A stretch of DNA of 64,000 bases from Bin75 sp965200435 (GTDB lineage: Bacteria; Nitrospirota; Nitrospiria; Nitrospirales; UBA8639): the NCBI GenBank assembly GCA_965200435.1, contig OZ241337.1:2232001-2296000 (forward strand), written 5' to 3'. Both the position numbers and the translations under genes were made by a program. Positions within the stretch are counted from its first letter, which is position 1. Each line of letters opens with the position of its first letter. Under the pieces are notes generated by a model. It saw only the letters and a list, made by a program, of their open reading frames with translations. It was not told where the DNA came from and did not search any database. Positions 42,910 to 51,781 of this stretch are shown here, in pieces.

Positions 42910-45476
42910 TTAAAACCGATATTCATACGCTACATAGTAGAACCCGCCGTTGAAGCCGAAGGGCGCGGAACGACGTGAGTACGTGAATGCGTCCGGGGAG
43001 TCCACGATGAGATTGCCCTGGCTGTCGATGATTCTGCCACCTCTGCCCCCGTCAATGGTGTCTTCGTCCGGGGTCACGTCGAACAGGTTGTTGGCTCCCA
43101 GCTTGAAGATCCCGAATCCGGTATCGTAGTTGGCCTGCACGTCGGTGACGTACTGGGGGTCAAATTTCTGTTTTGCGGGGTCATTTCCATCACCACTGAC
43201 CGTGTACGAGCCGTAGCGATGGACCATCACCGAAGTCGAGAACGGCCCCAATTGGTAAGCCCCTGACAGCGTGAACCGACTGCTTGGTTGCCATTCTTCG
43301 ATGATCGAACGTTCACGATCCCGAAACAGCGAACCGGGAAGACCCGCAGGAAGTTTCACGTCTCTGATTTGGGTTTGCATGATGGCCCCCAGGAAATTCA
43401 GTTCCAGGTTGCCGCGCCTGACGAAGGGCACATGATACGAGGCAACGATCTCTCCCCCTCGGGTCTCGGTATCCGCAGCATTCATAAAGAACTGAGCACT
43501 GACGGCTCCCTCCCTTTTCAATGCCGCAATGATACTGTCTGAAAGCGCAGAGTCGTCGTCTTTAAGAAGTCCGCTGATGATAATCCTGTCCTTCACTTCG
43601 ATACGGTAGATATCCGCGGTGAGAGTGAATGCTGGGGTTGGTTGGTATACGATCCCGGCACTCAGGTTGGTCGCGGTTTCCTGTTTGAGTTCCGGGATGC
43701 CGATCGCCCTTGCGATGCGACTGTCGTTCCTGAATGTCCCTACCCGTACAGGCTCCGCCTGTCCCGTGACAAATTGGTTGCTGACACTGTTGAAGTAGAG
43801 CTGTTGCATGGACGGGGCCCGGAACCCGCTGCTCATGGACCCTCTGACGGCCAAGGCTCTGGAGAAATCCAGTTTTGTGGCGAGTTTGCCATTGACGGTA
43901 TGGCCGAAGTCGCTGTAATGCTCGTAACGCACCGCCGGACTGACCATGACCTGATCGAAGATGCCGAGATTCTCTACGAACATCTCCGCGTCTGTGTAGA
44001 AGGAAAATGCGTGTCGTGATTCGTTGACCTCGTTTTGCGGATCGAATCCAGGGAAGACCTGAATACCTGAAGGTCCACCTGTGCTTTGTGGAACGTCATA
44101 ATCTTCATACGAGTACAGTTCTCCGGCTTGGATTTGGTAGTTGTCCCTTCTATATGCTGCTCCCCATGCCACGTTCATGTTTTTGTCGGGTATCGGCAGG
44201 GAGAAATCCAGGTTCACGGTGGTGAGATAGAGTTCGAGGTCTCCGGAATCTGCGGAGGTTGCTCCTGGGCCTCTCCCTGAGGTAATCCATGAAGCATTAT
44301 GGGAATTCGTAATATTGAAATTGAACGTGTTCCCACCATGCACCACTCCAAGATCGGCTTTGAGTCCGTTGTCAAATTCTTTGACGAGACCCGCCCCGAA
44401 GGAAAAGTCCCAGATCGTGGTATTGATCAGGGGCAAAAAGCCGTCCGGATAACGTGAACCTAGCGGATTTCCCCCGCTTCCTGGTTGTCTGTAAAAACCG
44501 CCGCTTTCATTTTCTCTTCTCGACACGTCTGCGAAGGAGTAGAATTCGAGTCCTGTCCCGATCTTTTTGTCGAAGTTGAGCGCGCCGCTGAATTGTTCCG
44601 AGTCGGAATCCCCGATGCGGAAGTTGCGACGGTTGAAATTCCTTTCCTTGTTGCCGGGATCGCTTAGAATGACGTCAGTGTTGCCAGGATTGTTTCTACG
44701 CAAGGCGTCCACGTTGGGCAGTTGAGCGGTCGTGCATGTGCTCAGTTCACATGTCACGGTGTCGCGGTACTGTATGTCGCCGCTCAGCCCGGCTCGATTC
44801 GTTCTCTCCCGGTTTCGATACTCGAAGGTTGAGTGCAACGTGCCGTCATTTCCAATTTTGAAGCCTTTGTCCAGGCTTGCCACAAATTGGTCGCCGTCTC
44901 CTTTGTAGGTTGTTCCATAGTTCGTGCGGAACCCTCCTTCGTAATCGTCTTTGAGCACGACGTTGATGACGCCGGCGACGGCGTCTGATCCGTATTGCGC
45001 GGAAGCTCCGTCCCGCAGGACTTCGATCCGCTTGATTGCTCCCATGGGGATCGCGTTCATGTCAGTGCCAGCGGTGCCGCGTCCGACTGACCTGTTGACG
45101 TGGATGAGCGCGCTGCCGTGGCGACGTTTTCCATTAACCAGCACCAGGACCTGGTCCGGTCCCATTCCTCTGAGCGTCGCGGGGCGCAGGGCGTCCGTTC
45201 CGTCGCTGATCGAGGAACTCGAGAAATTGAACGAAGGGATCAAGCGCTGGATGGCCCGGCCCACTTCGAGTTGCCCCGTGTTGCGCATGTCTTCGGCTTT
45301 GATGAGATCCACGGGCACAGGGGAGTCTTTATGCTTCTGCCCTCGATCCGGCTGCCGATAACGACGATTTCCTCAAGCCTGATCGGCGCTTCCGCCGGCT
45401 CGGGTTCCTGGGCGGAGACCCCGGGCACCAACAGGCAGAGCATCAAGACGTAGAACAACACGTTTCTATACGTCAT
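42910..45476 (-). pseudogene. TonB-dependent outer membrane receptor with N-terminal frameshift
   Basis: Starts at 45476 with a signal peptide (LFYVLMLCLLVPGVSA) and a TonB-box-like EEIVVIGSRI. The frame is then lost near 45321-45332: one A appears missing from a short A-run (AAAG where AAAAG would restore IKDSPVPVDLI). The second frame carries the whole plug (VEVLRDGASAQYGSDAVAGVINVVLK) and a 22-strand barrel ending VAYEYRF, 802 aa. As given, the signal peptide and barrel are in different frames, so no receptor would be exported. A sequencing error or a slippage switch are alternatives. Substrate unknown (iron complex, cobalamin or other). Confidence 0.85.
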
Positions 45477-45557
45477 GACTCATTCTCTTTGTCTGCTCGT
45501 TGATAGATAATGTCGGGTATAAAAACCCGGTAATCGTAGCCCAAAAGCAGGATGATG

Positions 45558-46604
45558 TCAAGAGAGTGTATGGGGCCACCACATTTGGCACTCGGGTTGG
45601 TGGTGAATCAGGGATTGTACCGGAGATTGCCGCCCAAGGCTATGGTGGGGCAACACGGTATTGTAGGCCAGCAACCAATCGGCCAGTTTGCGGTTAAAGG
45701 CCGCCAAATCGTCGAACAGCAGATCCTCGTGGTAGTCCACGAAGGTCTCTTGCAGGGTGCGATTGAACCGTTCCGCATGAGCGTTCATTTTCGGGGATCG
45801 GGGATACGTCCACCAGTGGGTGATGCCGCGTTCATCGAGCCGGTGCTGGAAATGCCCCTGGAACTCCGGGCCGTTATCGGAGAGGAGGACCCGGGGTGGG
45901 GCCGGGAGTAACGCACAGAGTGCATCGAGGGCGTGGGTGGCATGGCGGCTGGAGGCGGTGGCGGTGGCCACAGCGAAGGCGAAGCGACTGCAGGGATCGA
46001 TGAAGGTGAATAGGTAGCGGCGGAGTCCAGCGTGGAGCCGCACAACGGGATCGCCGGCCAAGACCGCCAGGGGCTGGGCGGGGCGGGGCCGGGGCGGGCG
46101 GGATTTCCGGCGCCGTGTCCGGGGTTTGGGCCGGCCCCGGGCATCCAGGCGGCTCGGCGTGTGCCGCATCCGGTCCGGGGCGCGGGCGATCAGGCGCCCG
46201 ATGGTGGAGACCCTGGGGAGGGCTAGCCCGTGCTGCGCACACCACGGCCGCAGTAGGACGTGCAGCTTGGCCTTCCCACGGTTGGGATACGTGGTGCGTA
46301 GCCGCCGGATCGCTTGGCTCAGGGCGGGTGGCCACGTGGCCTGTCGCCGCCGGTGGGGGGCCCTAGAGCGGACGGCCAACGCCTGCGGGTCCCCGCCAGC
46401 CTGAGTGAGCGCCCGCTGCCAGCGATAAAGCGTCCGGCGGCTGACGCCAAAGGCCTCCCCCGTCGCGGCTGGGCCATGCCGGGCGCAAAAGTGCAGAATC
46501 TTGAATCGGTGATGGGCTTCGTGGGGTATCATGTCCCAACGATGCCCGAATTGCGTTAGTCGATAAAACCCCCTGATGCGATAGCCGACATGGTGGATTT
46601 GCAT
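45558..46604 (-). CDS. IS481-like transposase (copy 2)
   Basis: 348-aa DDE transposase. ATG 46604 has a perfect AGGAGGAG site. N-terminal helix-turn-helix (FKILHFCARHG...GVSRRTLYRW), a Pro/Arg-rich linker, then the RNase H-like core: GDPVV (likely first Asp), LLSDNGPEFQG (second Asp), AHAERFNRTLQE (Glu). The frame has no stop codon within the element; the TGA used lies 9 bases outside, giving the tail TLS. It should be active. Transcription points toward the TonB receptor gene. Confidence 0.93.
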   Translation of the reverse strand: MQIHHVGYRIRGFYRLTQFGHRWDMIPHEAHHRFKILHFCARHGPAATGEAFGVSRRTLYRWQRALTQAGGDPQALAVRSRAPHRRRQATWPPALSQAIRRLRTTYPNRGKAKLHVLLRPWCAQHGLALPRVSTIGRLIARAPDRMRHTPSRLDARGRPKPRTRRRKSRPPRPRPAQPLAVLAGDPVVRLHAGLRRYLFTFIDPCSRFAFAVATATASSRHATHALDALCALLPAPPRVLLSDNGPEFQGHFQHRLDERGITHWWTYPRSPKMNAHAERFNRTLQETFVDYHEDLLFDDLAAFNRKLADWLLAYNTVLPHHSLGRQSPVQSLIHHQPECQMWWPHTLS

Positions 46605-46653
46605 GGCCTCTCCTCCTGTTTCGAGGAGTGCCAAAGGTTTCTGAACTTATACA
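45567..46653 (-). mobile_element. IS481-like insertion sequence, complete copy 2 (1087 bp)
   Basis: Ends TGTATGGGG... and ...CTTATACA form imperfect inverted repeats (TGTAT...TTTGGCACTC on both). Flanks GAGAG / GAGGG suggest a 5-bp target duplication with one mismatch. The insertion lies ~90 bases upstream of the TonB receptor start, separating it from its promoter. At protein level it differs from copy 3 at only two internal positions. Confidence 0.92.
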
Positions 46654-47041
46654 GAGGGAAGTCCGGGGGATGATGTCTGTCACTTGACCAAGGTCTTCAT
46701 GGCTTAACTGGCCCCCGACCACGGGTCCCCTTCCTGTCGGATGGCGCGACGCGAATCCGACCTGCAGGTTCCTGGATCTCCGATAAAAGATGTCGGGGAT
46801 GACAGCAAGAGACTGTGAAAGGTGTCAACGAATGACTGAACATTGATAATCTTGAGGGTTCTCCCGCTATCAAAGATGTGACGGAGGTTGCTGTATTCTG
46901 CCTGGGTCAAGAAGGGGCTTGACGGAGCCGCCAGCTCTTTCATAAAAGAATGGACCCGGTCCCTGGATTTTGCTCTCGCCGCCCTGAGCAGGTAGGATGA
47001 TTAGACACGTGTTCTTATTGACGATTCACGGAGGTATTCTC
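46654..47041. other. 388-base gap upstream of yceI
   Basis: No convincing gene. A minus-strand 79-codon frame (46704-46943) lacks a ribosome binding site and any recognised motif; it could be a gene remnant. The segment CGGATGGCGCGACGCGAATCCG at ~46738 recurs in degraded form at ~47868. Confidence 0.4.
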
Positions 47042-47653
47042 ATGATCCATCGACGCAACATCATTCCGTTCTTCTTGGCTCTCATCCTTTCCGTCTGTAC
47101 CGTTGCGCCCAGCGCGTTGGCGGAGATGGCCACCTGGCATCTGGATAAGGATCACACCACCATCGGATTTGCGGTCAAACATATGGTGATCTCACGAACC
47201 CAAGGGGAGTTTTTGGACTATAGCGGTACAGTCGAAATGGATGCCGAAGCCCAGGAGTTTAAAACGATTCAAGCCACCATCCAAACCCAATCCATTTTCA
47301 CCGATCATCAGAAACGGGATGAGCATCTTCGAAACCCGGATTTTTTTGATGCTGCCACGTTTCCCACCATGACCTATCACATGACGAGTTACAAGAAGAC
47401 TGGTGAGACGTATACGGCGGTGGGGGATCTGACGATCAAAGGCATTACGAAAGAAATCACCCTGGTGGGGACGTTTCATGGGGTGGTGCAAGACCCGTGG
47501 GGCAATACGCGAGCCGGCTTTACCGCGGGAGGGACCATCAACCGGCAAGACTTCGGCATGCAATTCAACAAATTGTTGGATAACGGAGGATTCATCGTCG
47601 GCAATGACGTGCAGCTTAAATTGGAAGTCGAAGTCATGAAGGACAAGGGCTGA
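47042..47653 (+). CDS. YceI-family periplasmic lipid-binding-like protein
   Basis: 203-aa secreted protein with the YceI fold. ATG 47042 follows GGAGG by 8 bases. Signal peptide IIPFFLALILSVCTVAPSALA; mature part starts ATWHLDKDHTTIGFAVKHMVIS, followed by KRDEHLRNPDFFDAATFPTM and LTIKGITKEI, all characteristic. YceI-type lipocalin-like barrels bind polyisoprenoids or similar amphiphiles; physiological role here unknown. Single gene, followed by a 145-bp repeat. Confidence 0.92.
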   Translation: MIHRRNIIPFFLALILSVCTVAPSALAEMATWHLDKDHTTIGFAVKHMVISRTQGEFLDYSGTVEMDAEAQEFKTIQATIQTQSIFTDHQKRDEHLRNPDFFDAATFPTMTYHMTSYKKTGETYTAVGDLTIKGITKEITLVGTFHGVVQDPWGNTRAGFTAGGTINRQDFGMQFNKLLDNGGFIVGNDVQLKLEVEVMKDKG

Positions 47654-47682
47654 ACCGCAGGCCCGCTGCCGTAAGTCGGGTT

Positions 47683-47828
47683 AGGGACCCTCTGCTTTCG
47701 TGCACGATCGGGCGCATGGCGGCGTGGTGTCCTCGCTCAACCCTCACCTCTCTCTCTGAGAAGCTTCGGGTTTCGCTCCGGGACGCCTTGCTCTGCATCC
47801 CGCTCTCACACGAAAGCAGAGGTTCCTT
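47683..47828 (-). repeat. 145-bp palindrome-ended repeat, copy 3 (reverse orientation)
   Basis: Same element as at 6971, inverted. Inner part of the arms reads CTCTGCTTTCGTG / CACGAAAGCAGAG: A-T of the other copies is replaced by C-G in both arms, keeping the pairing. Two outer bases are mismatched (AGGGACC against AAGGAAC). Confidence 0.8.
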
Positions 47829-47900
47829 AGCCGAACAGGCGTAACCGCGACACCGCTGCCCCTCATCGGATTCCGCGACACGAATCCGACCTGCGTTTTC

Positions 47901-48239
47901 TTATCGTCCGAGTCTGGAAGCAAGGGCATAGTAGTAGAAATACCGGTCGAGGGCGACCAGGTCGCTCCCGTACACGCTGCCCCCCGACATTGCATCACAG
48001 AGGAACTCCCTCACACGGGTCAGCTCTTTCCGGCGACCTTTCCAGCGTGGATCCTGTATGGTCAAGTCAAGGAGTTCCAGTGCCCTGCAGAACGCTGTTT
48101 CGCAGGCTGGCGGGTCTTTCTCTTGCCAATGCCGGATGCGTCCGACCTCACTGCCGATATGAGCCAATTGCTCCACCAGGGGTAGGGTGAGCCATCTCCC
48201 GCTCGCCAGGCTTGCATGTTGATAGACCATGCCGATCAA
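47901..48239 (-). CDS. Conserved small helical protein paired with DUF5674
   Basis: 112-aa, all-helical pattern: LPLVEQLAHIGSEVGRIRHW, FCRALELLDLTIQDPRWKG, RRKELTRVREFLCDAM and a C-terminal LDRYFYYYALASR. I recall similar proteins adjoining DUF5674 in other bacteria; function unknown. It overlaps the DUF5674 gene by 4 bases (ATGA), so the two are made together. Size and pairing recall toxin-antitoxin or nucleotide-binding pairs, but no catalytic motif is visible. Confidence 0.7.
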   Translation of the reverse strand: MIGMVYQHASLASGRWLTLPLVEQLAHIGSEVGRIRHWQEKDPPACETAFCRALELLDLTIQDPRWKGRRKELTRVREFLCDAMSGGSVYGSDLVALDRYFYYYALASRLGR

Positions 48240-48583
48240 TCCGCCACTAACCGTTGAACGATCCTGGTGAGAGCTTCCCGAATTTCTCCACTTTCCACGT
48301 GACGAGAGCGATTTCCTGCTGATGGGCGCACGTTTATCATCGAATCAAACTCGATCCATTCATCCGGAGGCTTTTCCGGATACAGGTTGATACCCCAGAG
48401 ATTTGCTTGCCGCGACCCCTGATCGAGAAGCATGGCCTCTTCATCCGAATGGAGTTCTCCGCCAATCGCCATAATCCCCGCTTCGACGTCCACCACGGCC
48501 TTGACCATATCCCCGAACTGCCGGCTGGCCATGTCTCGCAGAGTTTCTCGGCTGATGGCGTCTCGAACAATGATGATTGCCAA
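48236..48583 (-). CDS. DUF5674 family protein
   Basis: 115 aa, matching the DUF5674 pattern: IIIVRDAISRETLRDMA, VKAVVDVEAGIMAIGGELHSDEE, GSRQANLWGINLYPE and IEFDSMINVRPSAGNRSR. Function not known. First gene of a two-gene unit with the helical protein above; tRNA-Ser(UGA) lies 72 bases upstream. Confidence 0.78.
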   Translation of the reverse strand: MAIIIVRDAISRETLRDMASRQFGDMVKAVVDVEAGIMAIGGELHSDEEAMLLDQGSRQANLWGINLYPEKPPDEWIEFDSMINVRPSAGNRSRHVESGEIREALTRIVQRLVAD

Positions 48584-48655
48584 ATTAGGCTCCCGCCGGC
48601 ACCTGAAGGTCGATAGTCATCGTAGGGGGAAGACCTTTCCGTAGGCGAGTAATCT

Positions 48656-48743
48656 TGGCGGAGGGGGTGGGATTCGAACCCACGGTCCCGTGAAGGACTC
48701 CGGTTTTCAAGACCGGCCTGTTCGTCCACTCCAGCACCCCTCC
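48656..48743 (-). tRNA. tRNA-Ser (anticodon UGA)
   Basis: 88-base class II tRNA with encoded CCA. Acceptor GGAGGGG / CCCCTCC, anticodon loop CTTGAAA with TGA at 48707-48709, long variable arm, T-arm GGGTTCGAATCCC. It decodes UCN codons. It is near serS, whose product charges it. Confidence 0.97.
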
Positions 48744-48763
48744 GGGTTGCGTCCTCTGTCCCT

Positions 48764-49006
48764 TTATTGCACGGATTCCTCGATAAGAAACCAGCCGTGC
48801 CGTTTCATGCAGACTTCGTAGCTTGCGGCGCCTTTGAGACCGGCCATGCCCGGGTCGTTTTCACATTCGGCACTCACGCGTTCAAATTCACCCGGGGCTG
48901 CGCCTGGTTTCGACCACGAGGTTTGGACTTTGGGCATCGCGCACCCTGTTATTCCAAGTACGACCAGAGTCCAGACCGACAGTCTGATCAGGTTCTCCAT
49001 ATTCAC
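48764..49006 (-). CDS. Small lipoprotein, 80 aa
   Basis: Hydrophobic leader ending in GITGC (lipobox-like), then a short mature domain with two further cysteines (SAECENDP and SYEVCMKRHGWF), which could form a disulfide. GGAGGG lies 5 bases before the GTG at 49006, with an ATG two codons in. The family was not recognised; short lipoproteins of this pattern are common. Downstream of serS on the same strand, 70 bases away. Confidence 0.7.
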   Translation of the reverse strand: MNMENLIRLSVWTLVVLGITGCAMPKVQTSWSKPGAAPGEFERVSAECENDPGMAGLKGAASYEVCMKRHGWFLIEESVQ

Positions 49007-49076
49007 AAGAGCCCTCCTTGTTAAGCCTCTGGGGTTGTCGTCAGGCGGCTATGCCGGCCGAACCCCTTCGGCAACG

Positions 49077-50360
49077 TTAAGATGGCGAGGTTGAAACGAT
49101 TCGTTCGACTCCGTTCATATACGGACGTAACGTCTTGGGAATGATGACCGAACCATCTTCCTGTTGATAATTTTCGAGAATGGCAACGACCGTCCGGCCC
49201 ACGGCCACACCGGATCCATTCAGCGTATGAAGATAGGCCGGCTTGCCGCCTTTGGGTCGAAACCGAATGTTGGCTCTCCGCGCTTGAAAGGTTTCGAAAT
49301 TACTGCACGACGAGATTTCCCTGTACGCTTGTTGCGAGGGGATCCAGACTTCGATGTCATAGGTCTTGGCTGCGGCGAACCCCAGGTCGCCACTGCACAG
49401 GCTGACGACCCGGTAAGGCAATTCGAGTGCTTGCAGAATGGCCTCGGCTGCGTTGGTGAGGCGCTCAAGTTCAGAAGACGATTCCTCCGGGGTGGTGAAG
49501 GCCACGAGTTCGATCTTATGGAACTGATGCACGCGAATCAGGCCCCGGGTGTCCTGTCCGTATGAGCCGGCTTCCCGGCGAAAACAGGGTGTCGAGGCCA
49601 CGTGCCGGATCGGCAAGGCGGTATCCGGAAGAATTTCATCCCGGTACATATTCGTGATCGGGACTTCGGCCGTTGGGATTAAGAGGTAGTCATCGTCCCG
49701 GAGGTGAAACAGGTCGTTTTCGAATTTCGGGAGCTGCCCTGTGCCGATCATGGCGTCCCGATTGACGAGATACGGGGGGAGGACCTCGGTGTACCCATGT
49801 TTCCGGAGATGGATGTCCAGCATCAATGTCGTGAGTGCCCGTTCGAGTTGGGCCCCTGCCCCCAAGGCCAAGGAAAATCGTGCTCCTGCGATTTTGCTGG
49901 CCCGTTTGAAGTCCAAAATGCCCAGAGATTCTCCGGTTTTCCAATGCGGTTGCGGTGAAAAGGCGAAGGCGGGTGGTTCGCCCCATCGACGAACTTCGAC
50001 GTTCTGCGACGCAGTGGTGCCTTGCGGCACCGTATCATGCGGGACGTTGGGAATGTTCAGGGCGTGTTCTTCGAGCCGGACCTCAATCGTTCGCAGATGT
50101 TCTTCATGGACGGCAATGTTGTCACCAAGCGCCCGCATGTCGGCCATGGCTTCTTCTGCCGGCTGGTTCGCATGCTTTAAGCGCGCAACGTGCTCGGAGC
50201 CTTTTTTGCGTTGATGCCGGAGGGCTTCGACTTGGGAGAGCCGGTCGCGGTGCTCGTGTAGCAGCTTTTCGACTTCATCCCATGCCACGTCTGCTCCCCG
50301 AGGACCGAGTTGGTCGCGAATGGAGGATAATTGTTCTCTGAGCGCTCGAAGGTCATACAT
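49077..50360 (-). CDS. serS: Seryl-tRNA synthetase
   Basis: Class II aminoacyl-tRNA synthetase. An N-terminal coiled-coil arm (residues ~30-105) contacts the long variable arm of tRNA-Ser. Motif 2 region is TPCFRREAGSYGQDTRGLIRVHQFHK and motif 3 GSGVAVGRTVVAILENYQ; TAEVPITNMY and SSCSNFETFQARR bind serine and ATP. 427 aa, normal. An intact insertion element sits 69 bases upstream of the start codon and probably separates the gene from its original promoter. Confidence 0.97.
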   Translation of the reverse strand: MYDLRALREQLSSIRDQLGPRGADVAWDEVEKLLHEHRDRLSQVEALRHQRKKGSEHVARLKHANQPAEEAMADMRALGDNIAVHEEHLRTIEVRLEEHALNIPNVPHDTVPQGTTASQNVEVRRWGEPPAFAFSPQPHWKTGESLGILDFKRASKIAGARFSLALGAGAQLERALTTLMLDIHLRKHGYTEVLPPYLVNRDAMIGTGQLPKFENDLFHLRDDDYLLIPTAEVPITNMYRDEILPDTALPIRHVASTPCFRREAGSYGQDTRGLIRVHQFHKIELVAFTTPEESSSELERLTNAAEAILQALELPYRVVSLCSGDLGFAAAKTYDIEVWIPSQQAYREISSCSNFETFQARRANIRFRPKGGKPAYLHTLNGSGVAVGRTVVAILENYQQEDGSVIIPKTLRPYMNGVERIVSTSPS

Positions 50361-50419
50361 GGGGAGAATCCCAACTTATTGAAAACACGGACGAAAGTTA
50401 GCATGTGGCTCGGAGGCAG

Positions 50420-51466
50420 TCAACGAAGTGTATGGGGCCACCACATTTGGCACTCGGGTTGGTGGTGAATCAGGGATTGTACCGGAGATTGCCGCCCAAG
50501 GCTATGGTGGGGCAACACGGTATTGTAGGCCAGCAACCAATCGGCCAGTTTGCGGTTAAAGGCCGCCAAATCGTCGAACAGCAGATCCTCGTGGTAGTCC
50601 ACGAAGGTCTCTTGCAGGGTGCGATTGAACCGTTCCGCATGAGCGTTCATTTTCGGGGATCGGGGATACGTCCACCAGTGGGTGATGCCGCGTTCATCGA
50701 GCCGGTGCTGGAAATGCCCCTGGAACTCCAGGCCGTTATCGGAGAGGAGGACCCGGGGTGGGGCCGGGAGCAACGCACAGAGTGCATCGAGGGCGTGGGT
50801 GGCATGGCGGCTGGAGGCGGTGGCGGTGGCCACAGCGAAGGCGAAGCGACTGCAGGGATCGATGAAGGTGAATAGGTAGCGGCGGAGTCCGGCGTGGAGC
50901 CGCACAACGGGATCGCCGGCCAAGACCGCCAGGGGCTGGGCGGGGCGGGGCCGGGGCGGGCGGGATTTCCGGCGCCGTGTCCGGGGTTTGGGCCGGCCCC
51001 GGGCATCCAGGCGGCTCGGCGTGTGCCGCATCCGGTCCGGGGCGCGGGCGATCAGGCGCCCGATGGTGGAGACCCTGGGGAGGGCTAGCCCGTGCTGCGC
51101 ACACCACGGCCGCAGTAGGACGTGCAGCTTGGCCTTCCCACGGTTGGGATACGTGGTGCGTAGCCGCCGGATCGCTTGGCTCAGGGCGGGTGGCCACGTG
51201 GCCTGCCGCCGCCGGTGGGGGGCCCTAGAGCGGACGGCCAACGCCTGCGGGTCCCCGCCAGCCTGAGTGAGCGCCCGCTGCCAGCGATAAAGCGTCCGGC
51301 GGCTGACGCCAAAGGCCTCCCCCGTCGCGGCTGGGCCATGCCGGGCGCAAAAGTGCAGAATCTTGAGTCGGTGATGGGCTTCGTGGGGTATCATGTCCCA
51401 ACGATGCCCGAATTGCGTTAGTCGATAAAACCCCCTGATGCGATAGCCGACATGGTGGATTTGCAT
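50420..51466 (-). CDS. IS481-like transposase (copy 3)
   Basis: 348 aa, same organisation as copy 2, with ATG 51466 behind AGGAGGAG. Differences: HHRLKILHF (Phe to Leu) and LLSDNGLEFQG, where the Pro of the second-Asp motif is Leu; this may weaken activity. Again no stop codon lies within the element; the tail TLR and the TGA come from target DNA. Transcription points to serS. Confidence 0.92.
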   Translation of the reverse strand: MQIHHVGYRIRGFYRLTQFGHRWDMIPHEAHHRLKILHFCARHGPAATGEAFGVSRRTLYRWQRALTQAGGDPQALAVRSRAPHRRRQATWPPALSQAIRRLRTTYPNRGKAKLHVLLRPWCAQHGLALPRVSTIGRLIARAPDRMRHTPSRLDARGRPKPRTRRRKSRPPRPRPAQPLAVLAGDPVVRLHAGLRRYLFTFIDPCSRFAFAVATATASSRHATHALDALCALLPAPPRVLLSDNGLEFQGHFQHRLDERGITHWWTYPRSPKMNAHAERFNRTLQETFVDYHEDLLFDDLAAFNRKLADWLLAYNTVLPHHSLGRQSPVQSLIHHQPECQMWWPHTLR

Positions 51467-51515
51467 GGCCTCTCCTCCTGTTTCGAGGAGTGCCAAAGGT
51501 TTCTGAACTTATACA
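50429..51515 (-). mobile_element. IS481-like insertion sequence, complete copy 3 (1087 bp)
   Basis: Same TGTATGGGG.../...TTATACA ends as copy 2. It is flanked by a perfect 5-bp direct repeat CGAAG (50424-50428 and 51516-51520), showing a recent insertion. It is located between serS and the small membrane-peptide frame at 51571. Confidence 0.95.
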
Positions 51516-51570
51516 CGAAGGGTAGGGCGTTATCCTTGCAGTGGTATAAGGTTTTTCCTACGCTGGGTTC

Positions 51571-51705
51571 ATGTCGTACCTCTTTCCATACGAAAATCTG
51601 TTTGTCGGGGTTGTGGTGGGCTTGATTCTTGGGCTGTTGTTCGTGCGAGTGGTCGTGACCAGAAAGCAGAAGGCAAAAGACGGGGCTCGAAGTGACCTCG
51701 GCTAA
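51571..51705 (+). CDS. Possible single-span membrane peptide, 44 aa
   Basis: ATG 51571 to TAA 51705 encodes MSYLFPYENLFVGVVVGLIL... with one hydrophobic helix (residues ~11-28) and a basic cytoplasmic tail (VTRKQKAKDGARSD). No strong ribosome binding site is seen. A terminator-like hairpin follows 25 bases later, which supports a short transcript. The upstream insertion element may have removed earlier sequence. Not recognised. Confidence 0.4.
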   Translation: MSYLFPYENLFVGVVVGLILGLLFVRVVVTRKQKAKDGARSDLG

Positions 51706-51729
51706 CCAGCGGTTTGATCTTTTTTGAAT

Positions 51730-51752
51730 CGGGTTGCTATAACCCGTTTTTT
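51730..51752 (+). terminator. Rho-independent terminator before rph
   Basis: CGGGTT-GCTAT-AACCCG, a 6-bp stem with 5-base loop followed by TTTTTT. It ends any transcript of the small frame upstream and isolates rph. Confidence 0.6.
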
Positions 51753-51781
51753 CACCACATCTTACTTGGGAAGAGACGCCG

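Noticed and set aside
46704..46943. 79-codon minus-strand frame between IS copy 2 and yceI
   Set aside because: No ribosome binding site or family signal; kept only as a possible remnant in the gap description.
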